From Nostoc sp. NMS4 (GTDB lineage: Bacteria > Cyanobacteriota > Cyanobacteriia > Cyanobacteriales > Nostocaceae): 55,189 nucleotides of DNA. The translations under genes and the position numbers were made by a program. The stretch lies in NCBI RefSeq assembly GCF_017115095.1, contig NZ_JABXKI010000236.1, positions 1-55,189 on the forward strand, in the 5' to 3' direction. Positions 42,316 to 50,915 of this stretch are shown in pieces. The first letter of the stretch is position 1. Every line of letters starts with the position of its first letter. A model generated the notes under the pieces. The model was not told the origin of the DNA. It did no database searches and was given only the letters and a program-made list of their open reading frames with translations.

Positions 42316-43446
42316 ATGAAAATAATTACTGAAAATCCAATCAATATTCCCAGCTATCCCCTAGAATTTGAGGAAATCATTACTGCCAAAAATCACAACT
42401 TTGTCGGTCGTGAATTTGTCTTTTCTGCTATCAACAACTTTCTCAATCAATATGACCGGGGCTACTTTACTATTATCGGTGATCCTGGTATCGGTAAAAG
42501 TGCCATCCTTGCCCATTATGTCATCCAAAATCCCGGCGTTGTCTATTACAATGTCGAAATTACAGGTAAAAATCGCGTTGAAGAATTTCTGACGACGATT
42601 TGCACTCAATTAATAGAAATAGCCCAACATCAAGGTAGTAAAAATCTTACCGCTAACTTTCCTGATTCTACCACAGAAGGCAGTGGTTTTTTATCGTTAT
42701 TACTGCAACAAATCAGTGATAGATTGCATCCTGAGCAACGTTTAATTATTACTATAGATGGGTGTGATAGGATTGATATCAACAATCAACCACGCGGCTC
42801 AAATATATTCTATTTACCCCGCTATCTGCCAGAAAAAGTTTATTTTATCCTCACTCGTCGTCCTTTTTTGACAGATAAATCAGGTTTATTAGTTGAAAAT
42901 CCAGCCGAATCTTTCGATTTATCAGCCTACTCGGAACAAAATCGCGCTGATATCCAAGAATATATTAAAAGTTATTTAAATGAATCATGTCATTCTGTAG
43001 ACGCTTCTGCGGCTTCCCGCAGGGTGCATAGCATTAGCGAAGAGAAGAATCCCGGAGATGTTTCGCTCAACATGACAGAGCAAGGTTTTGATGATGATGA
43101 AACCAATTTTATGTATGTTAGGGAAATCTTAGCAGCTATTAATGAGGAAATTTACCCGCCAAATTTACAACTCTATTACCAAAATCACTTAGAGAAAATC
43201 AATTTAGTAACCAGTAAACAGCAACCAATGGCTTTACAGGTGTTAAATATCTTAGTTCAAGAGCAATCAATATCAATAGAAGCGATCGCAGAAAGATTAG
43301 ATGAAGATGAATATGAAATCAAGGTAATTTTAGACAAGTGGCGAGAGTTTTTACATTTAGAATCAATAGCAGCAGAAATCCATTATAGTATTTATCATGC
43401 TAGTTTTCGTGATTGGTTGAGGCAAGAAATTGAGTCTAAAGTTTGA
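42316..43446 (+). CDS. Second STAND-type ATPase, lacking effector and sensor domains
   Basis: A 376-residue ATPase related to the protein at 38870-40435. VGREFVF (30-36) precedes Walker A GDPGIGKS (55-62); Walker B is LIITIDGCDR (143-152) and LTRR is at 179-182. The C-terminal ISIEAIAERLDEDEYEIKVIL and HYSIYHASFRDWLR match the relative. It lacks the N-terminal helical region and any repeats. I chose ATG 42316, behind AAGGGGG, over 42280, which would overlap the WD40 gene. A GC-rich mini-repeat is inserted in frame (about 42994-43050). It probably works with the two upstream genes, perhaps by mixed oligomers; this is inference. Confidence 0.75.
   Translation: MKIITENPINIPSYPLEFEEIITAKNHNFVGREFVFSAINNFLNQYDRGYFTIIGDPGIGKSAILAHYVIQNPGVVYYNVEITGKNRVEEFLTTICTQLIEIAQHQGSKNLTANFPDSTTEGSGFLSLLLQQISDRLHPEQRLIITIDGCDRIDINNQPRGSNIFYLPRYLPEKVYFILTRRPFLTDKSGLLVENPAESFDLSAYSEQNRADIQEYIKSYLNESCHSVDASAASRRVHSISEEKNPGDVSLNMTEQGFDDDETNFMYVREILAAINEEIYPPNLQLYYQNHLEKINLVTSKQQPMALQVLNILVQEQSISIEAIAERLDEDEYEIKVILDKWREFLHLESIAAEIHYSIYHASFRDWLRQEIESKV
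42994..43050 (+). repeat. Dispersed mini-repeat inserted in frame in the second ATPase gene
   Basis: It contains the hairpin CTGCGG-CTTC-CCGCAG (43007-43022) and GTAGACGC, a pattern common in Nostoc dispersed repeats. The related protein upstream lacks the corresponding stretch (around SVDASAASRRVHSISEE). It stays in frame. Confidence 0.55.
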
Positions 43447-43511
43447 GTTAAAATGGCGTTTAGAATCCGCCAGAGTAATATCTTATTAACCAGTAGGAGT
43501 AACAAGCAATT

Positions 43512-43781
43512 ATGCCTAAATATGTACTTTGGGGAACTTACTGCGAAGACGTTCTTGAAAAACGCGCCCCCCACCGTCAAGCTCATTTAGACGGATTAGC
43601 AAAACAGAAAGAATCCGGTGTACTGATTACTATTGGCCCCACCAAGGATGTTACAAAAGTTTTTGGGATTTACGAAGCCGAAGACGAAGCCACTGTCCGG
43701 GAATTAATTGAAAACGATCCCTATTGGAAAAATGGCATCTGGACTGAATATTCAGTCAAAGAATGGATTCAGGCTTTTTAA
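43512..43781 (+). CDS. YciI family protein
   Basis: An 89-residue ferredoxin-like-fold protein of the YCII family, with the histidine-aspartate pair (PHRQAHLDGL) near the N-terminus and the DPYWKNGIWTEYSVKEW ending. The family is widespread; its enzymatic role is mostly unknown. GGAGTAACA lies upstream of the ATG. It follows the STAND cluster by 65 bases but is a conserved housekeeping-type gene, so linkage in function is doubtful. Confidence 0.85.
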   Translation: MPKYVLWGTYCEDVLEKRAPHRQAHLDGLAKQKESGVLITIGPTKDVTKVFGIYEAEDEATVRELIENDPYWKNGIWTEYSVKEWIQAF

Positions 43782-43834
43782 ATTGATTATGGGGCATTGG
43801 TTATTAATTCTTCTCCCCCACTCCCTCATCTCCT

Positions 43835-43965
43835 AATACGGTTCGGTTAGGGTTTTTTGATGAAAATTCTCAATCACAAAGACGCGATAAATCGCCGTCT
43901 CTACAATAATCAATCCTTCGTTTTGTCGGTGATTTATCGCGTTTCTTGGCTTAACCGAACGTATT
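43835..43965. mobile_element. MITE with AATACGGTTCGGTTA ends
   Basis: The ends AATACGGTTCGGTTA and TAACCGAACGTATT are near-perfect inverted repeats. The interior holds GACGCGATAAATCGCCGTCTCTAC and a reversed partner. It is related to 24785-24900. Confidence 0.75.
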
Positions 43966-43999
43966 GTCTCATCTCCTTCATCTCCCCACTCCCCACATA

Positions 44000-44794
44000 A
44001 TGAAAATTTGGCAAGCTGATTTTTATCGTCGTCCATCACCAGATGCATCTGGACAAGTTTTCTGGGAATTGTTTATTTGTGACGCAACTCGCAACTTTGA
44101 ATATGAAGCTAGCTGTCTGCAATCAGCAGCAAATTCTAATTGGGTTGCGACTCAACTTGAATTCGCTGCTGGTGAAAAATTGCCGGATGTGATTCAGGTG
44201 TTTCGTCCCCAGTCACTAAGTTTAATTGAAGCGGCTGGACGCAATTTAAGTATTAATGTCGAACCGACTCGCCACACCTTGGCGTTGAAGCAGTGGTTAG
44301 AAGAAAAACAATATCCCTCAGCGCTGGATAAACCACCCCCAACGCCATTACCAGAAAACCTCTGGGGAGAACAATGGCGTTTTGCAAGTTTAGCTGCTAG
44401 TGATGTGGAAACAAGATTTAGCGATCGCCCCATTCCCATTTTGCACCTCCCAGAACATCTCAAACCAATAAATTTAGGTTTGGCATCAACAGTACCCGTC
44501 CCTGGTGTGGTAATTTATGGTGGACGGCAATCGATGCGTCTAGCGCGGTGGTTGCAGCAAGCCCGTCTCGTAAGCTTGAACTACATTTCTGGCGCACCGG
44601 ATGGCTTAATATTAGAAGCCGGCTTGGTGGATAGATGGATTGTTGCCACTTTTGAAGATCCAGAAGTTACAACAGCAGCCCAAGCATTTGAACAACGCAA
44701 AAAGCATTGCCGAGGATTGCATTTTTTGTTAGTTCAACCTGATGATTCCGGTATGACTTATAGCGGCTTTTGGTTATTGCAGACAGAAAATTGA
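44000..44794 (+). CDS. Tab2/Atab2 family RNA-binding protein
   Basis: A 264-residue protein with the family start IWQADFYRRP and the pattern FWELFICD, then FRPQSLSLIEAAGRNL and PLPENLWGEQWRFASL, and GVVIYGGRQSMRLARWL near the middle. In plants and algae Tab2 binds psaB mRNA and promotes photosystem I synthesis. The cyanobacterial members are presumed to act in photosystem biogenesis. I chose ATG 44000, twelve codons inside the longer frame, because the family begins at MKIWQ. Confidence 0.85.
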   Translation: MKIWQADFYRRPSPDASGQVFWELFICDATRNFEYEASCLQSAANSNWVATQLEFAAGEKLPDVIQVFRPQSLSLIEAAGRNLSINVEPTRHTLALKQWLEEKQYPSALDKPPPTPLPENLWGEQWRFASLAASDVETRFSDRPIPILHLPEHLKPINLGLASTVPVPGVVIYGGRQSMRLARWLQQARLVSLNYISGAPDGLILEAGLVDRWIVATFEDPEVTTAAQAFEQRKKHCRGLHFLLVQPDDSGMTYSGFWLLQTEN

Positions 44795-44836
44795 TATTAA
44801 TTACCAAAAATATAGTAATACTAAAAATTCATACAA

Positions 44837-45067
44837 ATGCTCAAAGTCACAATTAGTTTAGAAGAAGACATCCTGCAATTTGTAGATCGGTATGCACAAG
44901 GAAATCGTAGTGCATACATTAATACATTACTAGCAGAACACCGCCGCCAAATTTTAGCCGCAAAAATGATTACAGCACTCAAGCAAGATGCTGAAGATGC
45001 AGAGTATAAAGCTGAAAATGGTGCTTGGGATAGCGTTGCTGGAGATGGCATAAATGCCAGGGAGTAA
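44837..45067 (+). CDS. Orphan ribbon-helix-helix antitoxin
   Basis: A 76-residue protein. The N-terminal MLKVTISLEEDILQFVDRYA plus NRSAYINTLL is a ribbon-helix-helix DNA-binding fold as in MazE/CcdA/ParD-like antitoxins. The acidic C-terminus (AEDAEYKAENGAWDSVAGD) should hold a toxin. No toxin follows. An overlapping ATG in the +1 frame (45053) gives a product beginning MPGSNLTIIQ that runs into the minus-strand methyltransferase gene, so the toxin seems lost. Confidence 0.75.
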   Translation: MLKVTISLEEDILQFVDRYAQGNRSAYINTLLAEHRRQILAAKMITALKQDAEDAEYKAENGAWDSVAGDGINARE

Positions 45068-45068
45068 T

Positions 45069-46388
45069 TTAACTATAATTCAAAGATTCAGCAAGTGTAA
45101 GCTTAGATTTAACTGTTCTTTCTTGAGTAGAATATAAGGTTTTTGTAATCACTTCCTGAGCCACAGCTTTAACTACATTAATACTCACAGAATTTCCTAG
45201 TTGATGGTAAGCCTTATCATCATTAGGATGAAGTATAAAACTATCAGGAAAACCTTGCAGCCTTGCAGCTTCTCGCGGAGTTAGTCGCCGCACTCTCTGA
45301 TTATGATAAACCCCCAATCTATTAGCATCACTAGCAACCAGCGTTACCGAAATTTTATTTGGATCTACAAACTTATAAACTTCAAATGAAAAGTTACCCG
45401 ATAGAGGTTTGTATTTATCATTAATCAGTTTTAGATATCTTTTTGTAACCAGCGAATTCAAAAGTTCTCCTAAATTGGGATGTTCAAAAAAGCTAGCTAT
45501 TTGCTCTTGAGTTAATAGTTTACCATCTTGTTCTTTCCCAAATTCCTTATTCCGTCTCTTTAATATGAAACGGTTCATCAGTTGAATTTCTTCGGTACTA
45601 CACTCGCCACGCAATCCTAAATCCCAGGAATGAATAGAGTTTCCACCCCGATAATCAATCAGCCTTATCCCATGTAAGCGATTTAAATCATGATTAAATA
45701 TTCGTTCTAACGCATTGACAAACTTGGGTGAACAATCATATTTTTCATCTGGATTACTTTCCAAGATATCGGCGACAGTCACAGATTTTTTTCGTGGAGA
45801 AAACAAAGATAACTGCTGAGGATTATATGAATGAGAATCTTTTGGGCCTACGTCAGAAATTAACTCAAATGTAGGAGAAGCATTTAAAATTCCAACTAGA
45901 TAAATGCGAACACGATTTTGCGGTAAGCCAAAGTTTGCACTATTGAGTAAAAAAGCATGAAAACTATAACCTCTTTTTTTAATTTCATGCTTAATTATTG
46001 CTAATGTTCGCCCTTGATCGTGACTATAAAGACCTCGGACATTTTCAAAAATAAAAGCTTGTGGTTTATAGTTATCAAGCAATCTTGTTATTTCAAAAAA
46101 TAGCGTGCCCCGTGTATCAACAAACCCTTCTTTTTTCCCAGCATGAGAAAAAGATTGACAAGGAAATCCAGCTAATAAAAATTCATGTTCTGGTAGTTTA
46201 TCAATTAATCGAATATCACCTAAAGATTTTTGAGCAAAGTTTTTTTCATAAACTAATTGAGCATCTGAATTGATTTCGCTGCTGAAAACGCATTCACTTT
46301 CTATATTTAAAGAATTAGCCGCCTGTTCAAAGGCTAATCTAATTCCCCCTATTCCTGAAAATAAATCCACAAACCGAATTTTATGCAT
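45069..46388 (-). CDS. DNA (cytosine-5-)-methyltransferase
   Basis: A 439-residue C5 methyltransferase. Motif I is FVDLFSGIGG, motif IV with catalytic cysteine is GFPCQSFSHAG, motif VI is FENVRG, motif VIII is QNRVRIYLVG, then a roughly 170-residue target-recognition region, motif IX RLTPREAARLQGFPDSF and motif X QLGNSVSINVV. The modification partner of the endonuclease next door; the target site is unknown. I chose ATG 46388; a GTG six bases upstream is possible. The stop is one base from the orphan antitoxin gene. The region lacks GCGATCGC sites. Confidence 0.93.
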   Translation of the reverse strand: MHKIRFVDLFSGIGGIRLAFEQAANSLNIESECVFSSEINSDAQLVYEKNFAQKSLGDIRLIDKLPEHEFLLAGFPCQSFSHAGKKEGFVDTRGTLFFEITRLLDNYKPQAFIFENVRGLYSHDQGRTLAIIKHEIKKRGYSFHAFLLNSANFGLPQNRVRIYLVGILNASPTFELISDVGPKDSHSYNPQQLSLFSPRKKSVTVADILESNPDEKYDCSPKFVNALERIFNHDLNRLHGIRLIDYRGGNSIHSWDLGLRGECSTEEIQLMNRFILKRRNKEFGKEQDGKLLTQEQIASFFEHPNLGELLNSLVTKRYLKLINDKYKPLSGNFSFEVYKFVDPNKISVTLVASDANRLGVYHNQRVRRLTPREAARLQGFPDSFILHPNDDKAYHQLGNSVSINVVKAVAQEVITKTLYSTQERTVKSKLTLAESLNYS

Positions 46389-46445
46389 AGACACTCAAGT
46401 TACTTTTATCCCAAATTTTAGTACATTACATAGGTTTTCTTGTTT

Positions 46446-47537
46446 TTATAAAAAATATTCTTTTAAAAAACTACAAAGCACATCAAGCTCTTTCAGAGAG
46501 AATGCCACTGTACAATGGCTATATGAACAAATTGTTTTCAGGGCATTTTCTCGTTGGAAGTTGCCAGCACCATCCAAGACATAACCTATTTTATATCCCA
46601 GTGTTTCAATTTGCTCAAAGCGAGATTTAGCTTGTCCTGCTTTACGTTCGATTACACTATTTGTAGTGACCTGAAAGCTGACTTCTATTCCTACATACTT
46701 ATCTTCCTTAGAAGCTACAATATCAAACGTTGTTGGACGATCATTAGATTCGGTATGACTTATGCCTGGTAAATTACCATTTGCCTTAATATTAACACTA
46801 GGAATATCAAGGTTATCTTCTAAATATTTTTTAACCAAAGTTTGAGTAATTTGCCCTAAAGTATTTGATTGAGAGCCAGCAGTGATACGACTAACCCATA
46901 TATATCTTTGCTTAATAAATTTTTGCAATTTATCTGCTTGACCAATGTAGTTTCCAATTTCGCACTTTGCTAGTATTTCTGCTGTTTTTTCATCAATAGA
47001 ACTACCACTAAACAAAACTACGGCTATTATGTCTTTGTGTAATTCCGAAAGAGGTTGATTTTCTAGTAGTTTTTTGCCACTGATACCAAGTTTACTGTTA
47101 TTGAGTTGACCTAGTACAGGCAAAACTCGAAAACTATAGTTATAATTTTGTGTATTCCATAAATAATCTAACTTTCCCAAAGGGAAAATTGAGTTAAATT
47201 GACTGTTTAACCTCTGAAGCATTTCACCGCCAAAGTCAGCTAACACTAGTAAATGTTTTAGAAAGAGATTTGCTGACATATTTGAAGAATTAACAATTTG
47301 AAATAACCCCTCTAAACTAGACACATCAACGCTTAAAATGGCAATAAATTGGTCTTGAGTTTCAATGAGTTTTGGAATTATACTAAGTTCTGCTTCTTGT
47401 CTAGATAATTCTGAAGGCCAAAACATAGAGGCTAACTTACGCAGTTCCTCAACGGTTCTCTGATAATTTTGATTCAACATAGTAAGTGTGTTATTCAATT
47501 GAGTAGCTGAGACAAAGACGCTAGCACTTCTTTCCAT
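46446..47537 (-). CDS. Type II restriction endonuclease, family not assigned
   Basis: A 363-residue protein with an N-terminal helical part (about 1-230) and a C-terminal nuclease-like domain. The likely PD-(D/E)XK core is TTFDIVASKEDKYVGIEVSF (aspartate, then E-x-S in place of E-x-K), followed by VIERKAGQAKSRFEQI, whose lysine may stand in. It lies next to and upstream of the cytosine methyltransferase on the same strand, 57 bases apart, which is the typical type II pair. I chose ATG 47537; a TTG at 47588 would add 17 residues. I cannot name the recognition site. Confidence 0.65.
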   Translation of the reverse strand: MERSASVFVSATQLNNTLTMLNQNYQRTVEELRKLASMFWPSELSRQEAELSIIPKLIETQDQFIAILSVDVSSLEGLFQIVNSSNMSANLFLKHLLVLADFGGEMLQRLNSQFNSIFPLGKLDYLWNTQNYNYSFRVLPVLGQLNNSKLGISGKKLLENQPLSELHKDIIAVVLFSGSSIDEKTAEILAKCEIGNYIGQADKLQKFIKQRYIWVSRITAGSQSNTLGQITQTLVKKYLEDNLDIPSVNIKANGNLPGISHTESNDRPTTFDIVASKEDKYVGIEVSFQVTTNSVIERKAGQAKSRFEQIETLGYKIGYVLDGAGNFQRENALKTICSYSHCTVAFSLKELDVLCSFLKEYFL

Positions 47538-47588
47538 AAAACAATGAGTCAGCAATCGCTCATCAGTACGATTGCTTGAGAAAATCAA

Positions 47589-48017
47589 GATTGTCGCGCC
47601 ATATTACAATACCCTATCATGACCTCAGTATAGCTACTTACTGAGATAAAATATAAGTAATATTTAAGACTATGAATAATTAGAGTTTTGAGAAAATCAA
47701 TACGCAAAATAAGATTTGATCTAAGCTGAAGCGATTTCTACTTAGCTTTCACCCGCGCCTGTTTTACCATATGGCAAGAGCCTAAATTCTTGGCAATTAA
47801 TTCAAAGTAGCAGAAAAAGCTAGGCTTACGCCACAGTTATTATAAGTTATATCTGAAAAACAATTGCCGTTGTATATATTTGATAAGTTAAGTTTATTAC
47901 TCGTACAAAAATTAAATTAAAATAACCATTATCCAGTATTTTTACCTTTCATTGCGGAAAGCAGACAGCGTAAACTGTAGCAGAAGTATTAGCCAAAACT
48001 ATTGCAGCTAAGAGATA
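47589..48017. promoter_or_regulatory. Divergent promoter region
   Basis: A 429-base gap between the restriction gene (minus) and the metallophosphoesterase (plus). It must hold both promoters. No repeat family or RNA gene is recognisable. Confidence 0.3.
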
Positions 48018-48773
48018 ATGAGCGAAATTAGCCCCAGACGAATTGTAATTGGGGATGTGCATGGACACTATGAAGGTTTAATGACATTGTTGGAGGCGAT
48101 CGCCCCCACGTCAGAAGATCAAGTCTATTTTCTGGGAGACTTAATTGATCGCGGACCTCATAGCGCACAAGTAGTTAATTTTGTCAAGGGAAATAACTAC
48201 TCATGTTTGTTGGGAAATCATGAGCAGATGTTACTAAACATTCTGACGAATGAAAGGACTTCCTCTTCAACGATGCAAGCATGGCTGTTTGGTGGAGGGC
48301 AAGCTACCGTGGCCAGTTACCAAGAAGCTCCAATTCCTGATGACCATCTGGATTGGTTAAAAGCTTTGCCTACATATCTTGACTTGGGCGATATTTGGTT
48401 AACTCATGCTGGTGTTGACCCTTCCAAGTCGGTGACAGAACAAACTACCGATGAATTGTGCTGGATACGAGAGGAATTTCACAGCATTGAAAAACCCTAT
48501 TTCCCAGATAAGCAAATTATCATCGGTCATACCATTACCTTTACCCTGCCGGGTGTTTCTCCTGGTAAACTGGCACAAGGGCAGGGATGGCTAGACATAG
48601 ATACTGGCGCTTATCATCCTCGGAGTGGCTGGTTGACTGGACTAGATGTCACAAATCAGTTGGTTTATCAAGTTAATATCTTTAAAAACTATATCCGTAC
48701 CCTGCCTTTAGAAGAGGTTGTAATTACCGTTGATCCAGCCAAAATTAAAGTTGATCGCCGCAATAGGAATTGA
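48018..48773 (+). CDS. Metallophosphoesterase (PP1/ApaH-like)
   Basis: A 251-residue calcineurin-like phosphoesterase: GDVHG (12-16), GDLIDRG (40-46), GNHE (66-69), THAGV and IIGHT complete the two-metal site. Size and motif order fit the bacterial Ser/Thr-protein phosphatase or diadenosine tetraphosphatase group; the substrate cannot be decided. AAGAGAT lies upstream of the ATG. It is convergent with the M48 protease gene, with tandem repeats between. Confidence 0.85.
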   Translation: MSEISPRRIVIGDVHGHYEGLMTLLEAIAPTSEDQVYFLGDLIDRGPHSAQVVNFVKGNNYSCLLGNHEQMLLNILTNERTSSSTMQAWLFGGGQATVASYQEAPIPDDHLDWLKALPTYLDLGDIWLTHAGVDPSKSVTEQTTDELCWIREEFHSIEKPYFPDKQIIIGHTITFTLPGVSPGKLAQGQGWLDIDTGAYHPRSGWLTGLDVTNQLVYQVNIFKNYIRTLPLEEVVITVDPAKIKVDRRNRN

Positions 48774-48781
48774 GGAATATT

Positions 48782-48927
48782 TGGGATGAGGGGGATGAGG
48801 GGGATGAGGGAGACAAGGGAGATGAGGGAGACAAGGGGGACAAGGGGACAAGGAGATAAACAAAACTCCTAACTCTTAACTCTTAACTCCTAACTCAGCA
48901 CTCCTAACTTAGCACTCCTAACGCTCA
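48782..48927. repeat. Minisatellite (GATGAGG / GACAAGG) and CTCCTAA heptamers
   Basis: About nine units of the type GGGATGAGG and GAGACAAGG (48782-48858), then about eight heptamers of CTCCTAA/CTCTTAA (48867-48927). They fill the gap between two convergent genes. Confidence 0.8.
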
Positions 48928-48933
48928 ATTCCC

Positions 48934-49797
48934 TCAAGACCTCGCTAATGGTCGAATATTAGCTTTATAGCTAGCATTATCTAAGCCATATTTTCCATTA
49001 CTAGGTTGAGAGTTAATTGCCCGTCTGAGGGCATCAATGCGATCGCTGGTTCCGGGGTGCGTACTCAAAAATGTTGGAGTAGAACCACCCTTTTTCAGCA
49101 GCTTTTGCATAAAAGAAACCATTGCGGACTGGGCATAACCAGTACGTGTCAAAGTTCGTAGTCCTCTTTGATCGGCTTCAAATTCATTTTTACGACTGCG
49201 TGGCAAATCTCGCGCTAACTGCACGCCAATTTGCACTGCGGAATTTCGATCTAAGCCAGCCGCCGTTAATAGACCACTTTCTAGGGCTTTTTGCTGCATC
49301 TGCTTGACTACGTGTTTTCCGCCAATGTGACCAATTTCGTGGGCGAGTACGCTTGCTAATTCTGCTTCATTGTCTGCGGTTTTCAGCAAACCAGTGTGTA
49401 CATATACATAGCCGCCCAAAGTCGCAAAGGCGTTAATAGAGTCATCCTCAACTATTTGGAAAGTATAGGGGAGATCGGGGCGATCGCTATTCGCTGCTAA
49501 ACGCCGACCAACTTGTTCTACATAATGATTAACTTCGGGATTGCGGTAAAGTCGGACTTGACTGCCGACCAATTCCTGATTAATCTGCTTACCAAGATCA
49601 ACTTCTTGATTAGGGGATATATTAGAAAGCTGAAATGCCTGAACTCCTTGGAGTAGAAGAGGCAAGAAATCTAAAGTTCTTCCAGGCAAGGGTGTACTCA
49701 GGCACAGACTCAGGGCGACTACCACTGAAGTTAGGGGATAAAACCACCTACGCCGCCACACACGGTAATTTGCAGCAAAACCTTTCCAATTGAACAT
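48934..49797 (-). CDS. M48 family zinc metalloprotease
   Basis: A 287-residue protein with an N-terminal membrane anchor or signal peptide (about 20-37, ending near LPGR). The zinc motif HEIGH is at 153-157 in LAHEIGHIGGKHV, and the third ligand glutamate is in NEFEADQRG (about 204-212). It lies in the periplasm or on the membrane and probably degrades misfolded envelope proteins, as do BepA/LoiP-like enzymes. It lacks a TPR domain. The C-terminus is short. Confidence 0.9.
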   Translation of the reverse strand: MFNWKGFAANYRVWRRRWFYPLTSVVVALSLCLSTPLPGRTLDFLPLLLQGVQAFQLSNISPNQEVDLGKQINQELVGSQVRLYRNPEVNHYVEQVGRRLAANSDRPDLPYTFQIVEDDSINAFATLGGYVYVHTGLLKTADNEAELASVLAHEIGHIGGKHVVKQMQQKALESGLLTAAGLDRNSAVQIGVQLARDLPRSRKNEFEADQRGLRTLTRTGYAQSAMVSFMQKLLKKGGSTPTFLSTHPGTSDRIDALRRAINSQPSNGKYGLDNASYKANIRPLARS

Positions 49798-50296
49798 AAT
49801 ACGCTTTGAAGATTATTTTGGGAGAACATAAAATGAGGGGACAAATTATGAGACGGATTTAGAGTATTCTAAGTTGCATTCTTAACTCAAGATCAAAGGA
49901 GTTGTTATACAGATAATCTTGACGCAAATCTACCGAACTACGGGAGGCTAGTACCGCAAGGCGGAATTCAAAATTCAAAATTCAAAATTCAAAATGAATA
50001 CAGCATAAGCGTTTGGTTAATCTGGAATGGGTGGTTTATTTACGCCGTGCTGTACTAGGGATTCTCTCTAGAGATAGGCTTAAACACTAGATTTTACTTT
50101 CTAGGTACGTCAGTATTAACAGGTAAGATTTTGAGGGTTAGCTACCACTCCTCGGAAATTACGAACTCGTGATAAACTGTCGCATAACCCCAACCCCGGA
50201 TACTTTGAGTTATTACCAAATAGGGAAAATCGCCGTTTCCATCGAAAAATTTCTTGCTACAATCCATTACTTCGCTATTACCTCGGAAAACTTTTT
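49798..50296. other. Intergenic region with an AATTCAA repeat
   Basis: A 499-base divergent gap. It holds the heptamer repeat AATTCAA (49964-49995) and a TACAGCATAAGCG / CGCCGTGCTGTA pair of arms (50003-50056) resembling an inverted-repeat element. The promoters of the M48 gene and the DUF4330 gene must be here. Confidence 0.45.
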
Positions 50297-50830
50297 ATGG
50301 CTATTTTAGATTCAAAAGGTCGCTTGTTTGGCAAAATAAATCTCCTAGATTTAGGTGCTGCGCTGGTAATTCTGTTAGTTATCTTTGGCATCTTTGTTTT
50401 TCCTGGCACTTCTGGTTCTGTTGCCCAAGTCGGTGCAAAAACAGTACCCATAGAAGTAGACTTAGTAGTTCGTGGTTTGAATGTACGTGACCCGGAAAAA
50501 TTAATCAACAATGGTTTAAAAAAAGGCGGGAAAACTAATGTGATTATCCGCAATCAACCCTACGGAGAGATTGAAATTAAATCGATTCAACAGCTACCTA
50601 GAACAGTCAATGTTTTCCAACCTGATGGCACTGTCAAAGAATTGCCAGATCCAAAGAGCAACAATTACAGTACAGATTTTCTTTTGACTTTAGATGGAAA
50701 AGCTCAAGTTACTGAAAGCGGGCCAGTTTTGGGTAACAGTAAAGTGAAAATTGGGATGCCATTTGAGTTAGAAGGCTTTAACTACAACTTCAATGCAACT
50801 GTCATTGATATCAGATTGAAAGACAAATAG
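50297..50830 (+). CDS. DUF4330 membrane-anchored protein
   Basis: A 177-residue protein with one N-terminal membrane helix (about 16-37, LLDLGAALVILLVIFGIFVF) and a predicted beta-rich outer domain with an internal repeat (VDLVVRGLNV and GFNYNFNATVIDI). This is the cyanobacterial DUF4330 family of unknown function. It resembles MlaD-like envelope proteins in layout only. Confidence 0.85.
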   Translation: MAILDSKGRLFGKINLLDLGAALVILLVIFGIFVFPGTSGSVAQVGAKTVPIEVDLVVRGLNVRDPEKLINNGLKKGGKTNVIIRNQPYGEIEIKSIQQLPRTVNVFQPDGTVKELPDPKSNNYSTDFLLTLDGKAQVTESGPVLGNSKVKIGMPFELEGFNYNFNATVIDIRLKDK

Positions 50831-50867
50831 TATTGTCAATCTTATAAAACATCTGCTGAAAAAGAAT

Positions 50868-50911
50868 GTAGAGACGCGCTAGCACAGCCCAATCAAATTT
50901 CGCGTCTCTAC
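50868..50911. terminator. Inverted repeat between convergent genes
   Basis: GTAGAGACGCG (50868-50878) and CGCGTCTCTAC (50901-50911) form a perfect 11-bp stem with a 22-base loop, 38 bases after the DUF4330 stop and 5 bases from the hydrolase stop. It may stop both transcripts. The same arms occur in the dispersed repeats at 26073-26096 and 43881-43904. Confidence 0.5.
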
Positions 50912-50915
50912 GACG

